DNA of 22,090 nt from Phytophthora quininea. Taxonomy: Eukaryota; Oomycota; Peronosporomycetes; Peronosporales; Peronosporaceae. Numbering within the stretch: the first letter of the stretch is position 1; each line of letters begins with the position of its first letter. Under the pieces are notes generated by a model, which saw only the letters and a list, made by a program, of their open reading frames with translations, had not been told where the DNA came from and did no database searches. A program made the position numbers and the translations under genes. The stretch is taken from contig JAAVTG010000813.1 of the NCBI GenBank assembly GCA_011947345.1, positions 1-22,090 on the forward strand, in the 5' to 3' direction. Of the stretch, positions 18,616 to 22,090 are shown in pieces.

Positions 18616-19080
18616 CTAACTCGATGATTTCCCTCTCGACGCAGCGATCAAATTGCCGGAGGGGAACGTCAACTCCCATGAGTTCTGTGAATGTGGATAC
18701 CCACGCCACTTCACGAAGTACTGGATACGTCCTCTGCGACGACGTCGCGCAAGAAGTTGTTCCACATGATAGTGGAGCTCTTCATTATCATCGAGAAGAG
18801 CTGGGGTGGACGGCGGTCCGTCTGCCTTCCAGCAGGTGCCGATGTCGGCGATGCAGCTCCACGAGCAATTGCCTGTAACTCCCACACGTTGCCTTTGCCG
18901 TTAGCATCGGCGTGTTCCTTTTGAACATCTTGGCTTTCAGCCATCGCGCCGCGCACACTGCGTAAGACGCTCAACCTCGTCGAGAGGAAGTCATCGACTT
19001 GCTTGCGTACCGCAAGAGGGCTGACATCAGCAAGCTCGGGAGCTATCCCTCCCCACCAAGCCCGTGGCCACGAAGTGGCG
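18616..19080 (-). pseudogene. Ty3/gypsy integrase C-terminal remnant and chromodomain
   Basis: After a frameshift, ELADVSPLAVRKQVDDFLST and AMAESQDVQKEHADANGKG mark the region that follows the catalytic core. The sequence then passes almost at once into HYHVEQLLARRRRRGRIQYF and VKWRGYPHSQNSWE, a chromodomain with the conserved aromatic residues (Tyr/Phe, Trp and the YP motif). The intervening GPF/Y-type integrase C-terminal domain is missing, which suggests an internal deletion near 18880-18900. The frame ends at the TAG/TGA-type stop at 18616. Confidence 0.85.
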
Positions 19081-19854
19081 GGGAAAGGGTGACGCACGGG
19101 TGCGCTAAGCCGTTCACGTAGAACGGAGTGAATCCTGAAGAGGCATGCACGGCATTGTTCAATGCAAACTCGACAAGCGGGAGCATGGCGCTCCACCGCT
19201 TAGGAGTTTCAGCGCACACGCTGCGCAAGACGTCCTTGACGATGCGATTGACGCGTTCGGTCTGACCGTGGGTCTGCAGATGGTCCGCCGTGGGCATGTC
19301 CAGTCGTGTGTCTAGCACCCAAAGACGGACGTCCAAAACTTCCCCGTGAAGCGCGGATCTCGATCCGAGACGATCGTCTCCGGCAGCCCATGCTGCCGAA
19401 CGACGCGATCGATGAACAGCGAGGCTGTACTCTCCCCATCAATGGAGTCCGGCACCGCCACTAAGTGAGCCATCTTGCTCAATCGGTCAACAAAGACCAC
19501 AATACCCGTGTTGCCTGCCGAGTCCTTCGGCAGGCCAAACACAAAGTCCATACTCATGGACTGCCAACACCCACTGGATACAGGCAAGCTCTCCAGCGGC
19601 GCCGCTGCATCCGGCGAGGGTTTTACCCGTTGACACGTCTCGCACGTGCGGACCCACTTGTACAGCTTGGGCCACCAGTACATGGAGCTCACTGAGCTAT
19701 AGGTCTTCTCGCGACCAAGATGGCCGCTCGTGGGAGCGTCGTGAACCTCGTAGAGTATCCGTTCCTCATCATGAGGCACACCCACACGTGGAGGGTTATC
19801 GGGACCCGTGCTGTAGTACAGCAGGCCGCCATCGCAGGCGTAGCGATGCGGCAC
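19043..19854 (-). pseudogene. Ty3/gypsy integrase: zinc-binding and catalytic core
   Basis: The HHCC zinc-binding module is visible as YEVHDAPTSGHLGREKTY followed by WVRTCETCQRVKP. The core shows SMDFVFGLP (first Asp), VSDRDPRFTGKFW (second Asp) and, after a stop and frameshift near 19312-19340, TRLDMPTADHLQTHGQTERV with the catalytic Glu. It continues WSAMLPLVEFALNNAVH and SGFTPFYVNG. The D,D-35-E residues are all present but split over two frames, so no intact enzyme is encoded. Confidence 0.92.
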
Positions 19855-20594
19855 GCGCGCAAGCGCCCAGACAGTTCTGTCTTCGAGTCTTTAAACTCCT
19901 CACTCCCCAGAATGCGCAGCAATGCGACACAGGACTCGTCCTGTGCATACGCTGCTCGGATCAAATCTGTCACCGACGACGTCACCATCGTGACATGAGA
20001 AAGCTCATAGTCCAGTCGGCGCGACAGCGCATTGGCCAGGACATTTTGCCTGCCAGGCTTGTTCTTCACCTCGAAGTTGTACTCCGCGAAGAAGGAGAGC
20101 CATCAGGCCATCCTCTGCGAGAGGTGAGGCGACTGTGTCGCAGTGTGTAGCGACGCATGATCCGTGAAGATCACGAATGGCTTAGAGCCGAGCAGATGCA
20201 CCCTGAATTTGGCGAGAGCGTACTTCATTGCAAGTAGCTCCTTGTCGTGAACTGGGTAGTTCTTCTCCGCAGCTTTAAGCTGGCGAGACTCAAACGCGAT
20301 CACACGTTCACGCCCCTCGGCGTCAACTTGAAGCAAAGAGCAGCCTATGGCAAAATCGGAAGCGTCACAGACGACGCTAAACGGACGATCGGGGTCCGGC
20401 AGCGCCAGTATCGGCGCCTGCAGGAGGCTCTCCTTGATCTGCGCAAACGCAGCCTCGTGCTCGGCATGCCAACACCAGTCCGTATCCTTCTTAAGGAGAT
20501 TGGACAATGGCCTAGCCAGCTCAGCGTAATTTTCGCTGAACTTGTGCAAGAAAATGGCGAGGCCAAGCCACTTGCGAAGGTCCTTCTGGTTCAA
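19855..20594 (-). pseudogene. Ty3/gypsy connection and RNase H domain
   Basis: It begins NQKDLRKWLGLAIFLHKFSE. The RNase H block then reads FSVVCDASDFAIGCSLLQ (first catalytic Asp), ESRQLKAAEKNYPVHDKELL (catalytic Glu), HLLGSKPFVIFTDHASL (catalytic Asp), and SPHLSQRMA. TGA at 20103-20105 interrupts at RMA-stop-W, where the family has Arg. The same frame then resumes with the end of RNase H, NKPGRQNVLANALSRR (ADALSR-type motif), and a spacer to about 19860. There it shifts into the integrase frame. Confidence 0.9.
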
Positions 20595-21307
20595 GGAACC
20601 GGCCAGTCAACAATGGCCTTCACCTTGGCAGGATCTGCCCGCAAGCCACGCTTCCCAATGAAGCAGCCGAGGAAGGGAATCTCCTCGGCACCAAAGACAC
20701 ACTTGTCTGCGTTGGCGTACAGCTTATTCGTGCGCATGCACTCGAGCACCGCTCGCAGATGCTCCACGTGCATCTCGACGTCAGTCTTCCCGTGCTCAGC
20801 ACGACTGTGGACGAAGATGTCGTCGAAGTATGTCTGTGCATACGCCCGATGAGGCCGGAACAACTGCGTCACGAGACGATTGAATGTCGCCGGCGCGTTC
20901 GACAGCCCTTGGGGCATAACGAGCCACTCCTAGAGCATGCCGCTCGGGGTGCTCACCGCTGTCAGCGGCACATCGCCCGCTCGCATGAGAAGTTGGTAAT
21001 AGCCATCGACTAAGTCGAGCGCTCTATACATGGTACAACCAACCAAGTTGTTCTGAAGAACATCCTTTCTAGGAATCGGCGTCTGCGCCGGGATCGTGGC
21101 AGCGTTCAGCTTATTGAAAGCATGAACGATGCGCCACTTGCCGTTAGGTTTTCTGACTCAGAACATCGGCGTGGAGTGCGGAGACTTGCTCTCACGCACA
21201 AGCCCTGTCGCGTGCTTAGCACGGAAGAAGGCGTCAATGACGTCGCACTGCTCCTTCGGCAAGGCCCACTGGCGTGTGACGCAGTACTCCGTTCCGGGAA
21301 CCAGGTC
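20591..21307 (-). pseudogene. Ty3/gypsy reverse transcriptase domain with two nonsense codons
   Basis: One frame covers the RT fingers and palm: DLVPGTEYCVTRQW, then KSPHSTPMF, TGA at 21158-21160, VRKPNGKWRIVHAFNKLNAA, PIPRKDVLQNN, ALDLVDGYYQLLMRAGD (first catalytic Asp), and TAG at 20930-20932. MPQGLSNAPATFNRLV follows, then QTYFDDIFVHS, the catalytic Asp-Asp box with Phe before it. The thumb region ends at VDWPVP, where a frameshift near 20594 leads into the RNase H frame. The TAG replaces a Trp expected in the family. It is inactive. Confidence 0.92.
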
Positions 21308-21966
21308 AATTTATGACGGACCCCTCGGTCAGGAGGGGGCCGCTAGGTGGCTCCTTCGAGACAATGTCTCCATACTCCTTAAGCAAATAATAGAAGGGGT
21401 CAGTCGGGTCCTTCAGGATCGCTGACCCACTCCGCGCATTCAATGCTTTCTTGGTCTCGACCAAGACCGACTCGTCCGCGAGGGACGACGAGTTCAACTC
21501 GTCTTCGGGTCGAATGATGACCACTTCGGCAAGCTCGCCGTCCTTCAGCGCCGCCCCAAACTCGGCGACGGACATCTCGTCCAGCTCTAAGAGCTCGCCA
21601 ACACTTGGCAGGTCATCGAGGCGCATGCCTCCTTCGATCGCACCCGTCACTCCGTCGACGAGAGTGTAGAGCTGCTCACAGCCCGACCGCTGAGCACTGC
21701 TAGGCGCGGTCGACGCCCTTGGCGCTACAGACACCTTGTGTCGCGCGCGCCGCGCTTTCCGACGCCTCCGCCTCGCCGAGGCACGTCCAGACGGGGACGG
21801 GGATCACTGCGCCCTCGGCGCCTCTCGAATGGGTGGATTCGCCCGAGGGGCGCCACGCGAAGCGTCGTGAGATCTTTGATCGCGGGCGGCACTCGCCGCA
21901 GTCGACGTAACGACCTTCCTGAAGGCCCAGTGTCACTTCGGACACCCAGCGACTCGCTCGGTCCAC
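21306..21966 (-). pseudogene. Ty3/gypsy pol: protease-RT connecting region
   Basis: Two overlapping frames. The upstream one (21700-21966) is low-complexity and ends in a frameshift at CSAKGVDRA. The downstream one (21306-21734, 142 codons) reads CEQLYTLVDGVTGAIEGG, ELNSSSLADESV, SGSAILKDPTDPFYYLLKEY and GDIVSKEPPSG, the acidic linker that precedes RT in this retrotransposon group. It loses frame at about 21306, just before the RT begins with DLVPGTEY. 21967-22090 is probably the same element, but its frame could not be settled. Confidence 0.7.
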
Positions 21967-22090
21967 GACCGACGAAGCTCAGTGGAGTACGTTTCACCGC
22001 ACAATTAACAGACCTCAAACGCTCGGTGTCCGGGACACTCAGTGACACTCGGTCTGAAACTGCAGCCACTCGACGGAGTACGTGCCGCCG

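Larger units (their letters stand above)
18616..22090 (-). mobile_element. Degenerate Ty3/gypsy (Metaviridae-type) retrotransposon with chromodomain, pol region, truncated by the window edge
   Basis: Reading leftward from the right edge, the order is: a spacer after protease, reverse transcriptase, RNase H, integrase zinc finger and core, then chromodomain. That is the RT-RH-IN order of Ty3/gypsy elements. Gag and the protease active site would lie beyond 22090. The reading frame is broken repeatedly: stops at 21158-21160, 20930-20932 and 20103-20105, and frameshifts near 21306, 20594, 19860, 19320 and 19080. The integrase C-terminal domain appears deleted. No LTR is identified in the window. 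The chromodomain would normally tether integration to modified histone tails, which suits a heterochromatic location. This copy is non-autonomous and dead. Confidence 0.93.

Overview
The window looks like repeat-rich, gene-poor genomic DNA of a eukaryote, most likely an oomycete of the Phytophthora type. That assignment is inferred from four things: a chromodomain-type Ty3/gypsy element, PIF/Harbinger and Helitron remnants, an AT-hook plus SET methyltransferase locus, and an oomycete-like initiator (TCATTTT) next to the start codon. Almost every protein trace other than the SET domain is broken by stops or frameshifts.

Layout. 1-563 (minus): 5' part of a decayed PIF/Harbinger transposase. 605-14792: one uninterrupted, about 14.2-kb minisatellite array of 18-bp subunits combined with 14/16-bp spacer blocks into a 68-70-bp higher-order unit. 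It is open in nearly all six frames, so the huge ORFs across it are composition artefacts and are not annotated as genes. 14793-15056: unique, A/T-richer DNA. 15057-16291 (minus): a SET-domain lysine methyltransferase ORF (AWS-like, SET and post-SET) preceded by an overlapping AT-hook/Gln-rich ORF in another frame. 16216-18178: an 861-bp segment present twice in direct orientation. Each copy holds the 5' end of the AT-hook ORF, a tRNA-like/SINE-like Pol III promoter and a dead Helitron helicase fragment. The two copies are separated by a 241-bp island of the same satellite. 18179-18294: the end of the Helitron helicase. 18402-18463: a compound TG/TGAG microsatellite. 18616-22090 (minus): a degenerate Ty3/gypsy pol running off the right edge.

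The window reads as a mobile-element graveyard around a large satellite. The only plausible intact coding function is the SET methyltransferase, which lies about 260 bp from the array. The most interesting structure is the 241-bp satellite island at the junction of the 861-bp duplication. It carries variants shared with the distal end of the main array, and it fuses a duplicated promoter and AT-hook start in frame to satellite sequence. I find no convincing evidence for a new multi-gene system.
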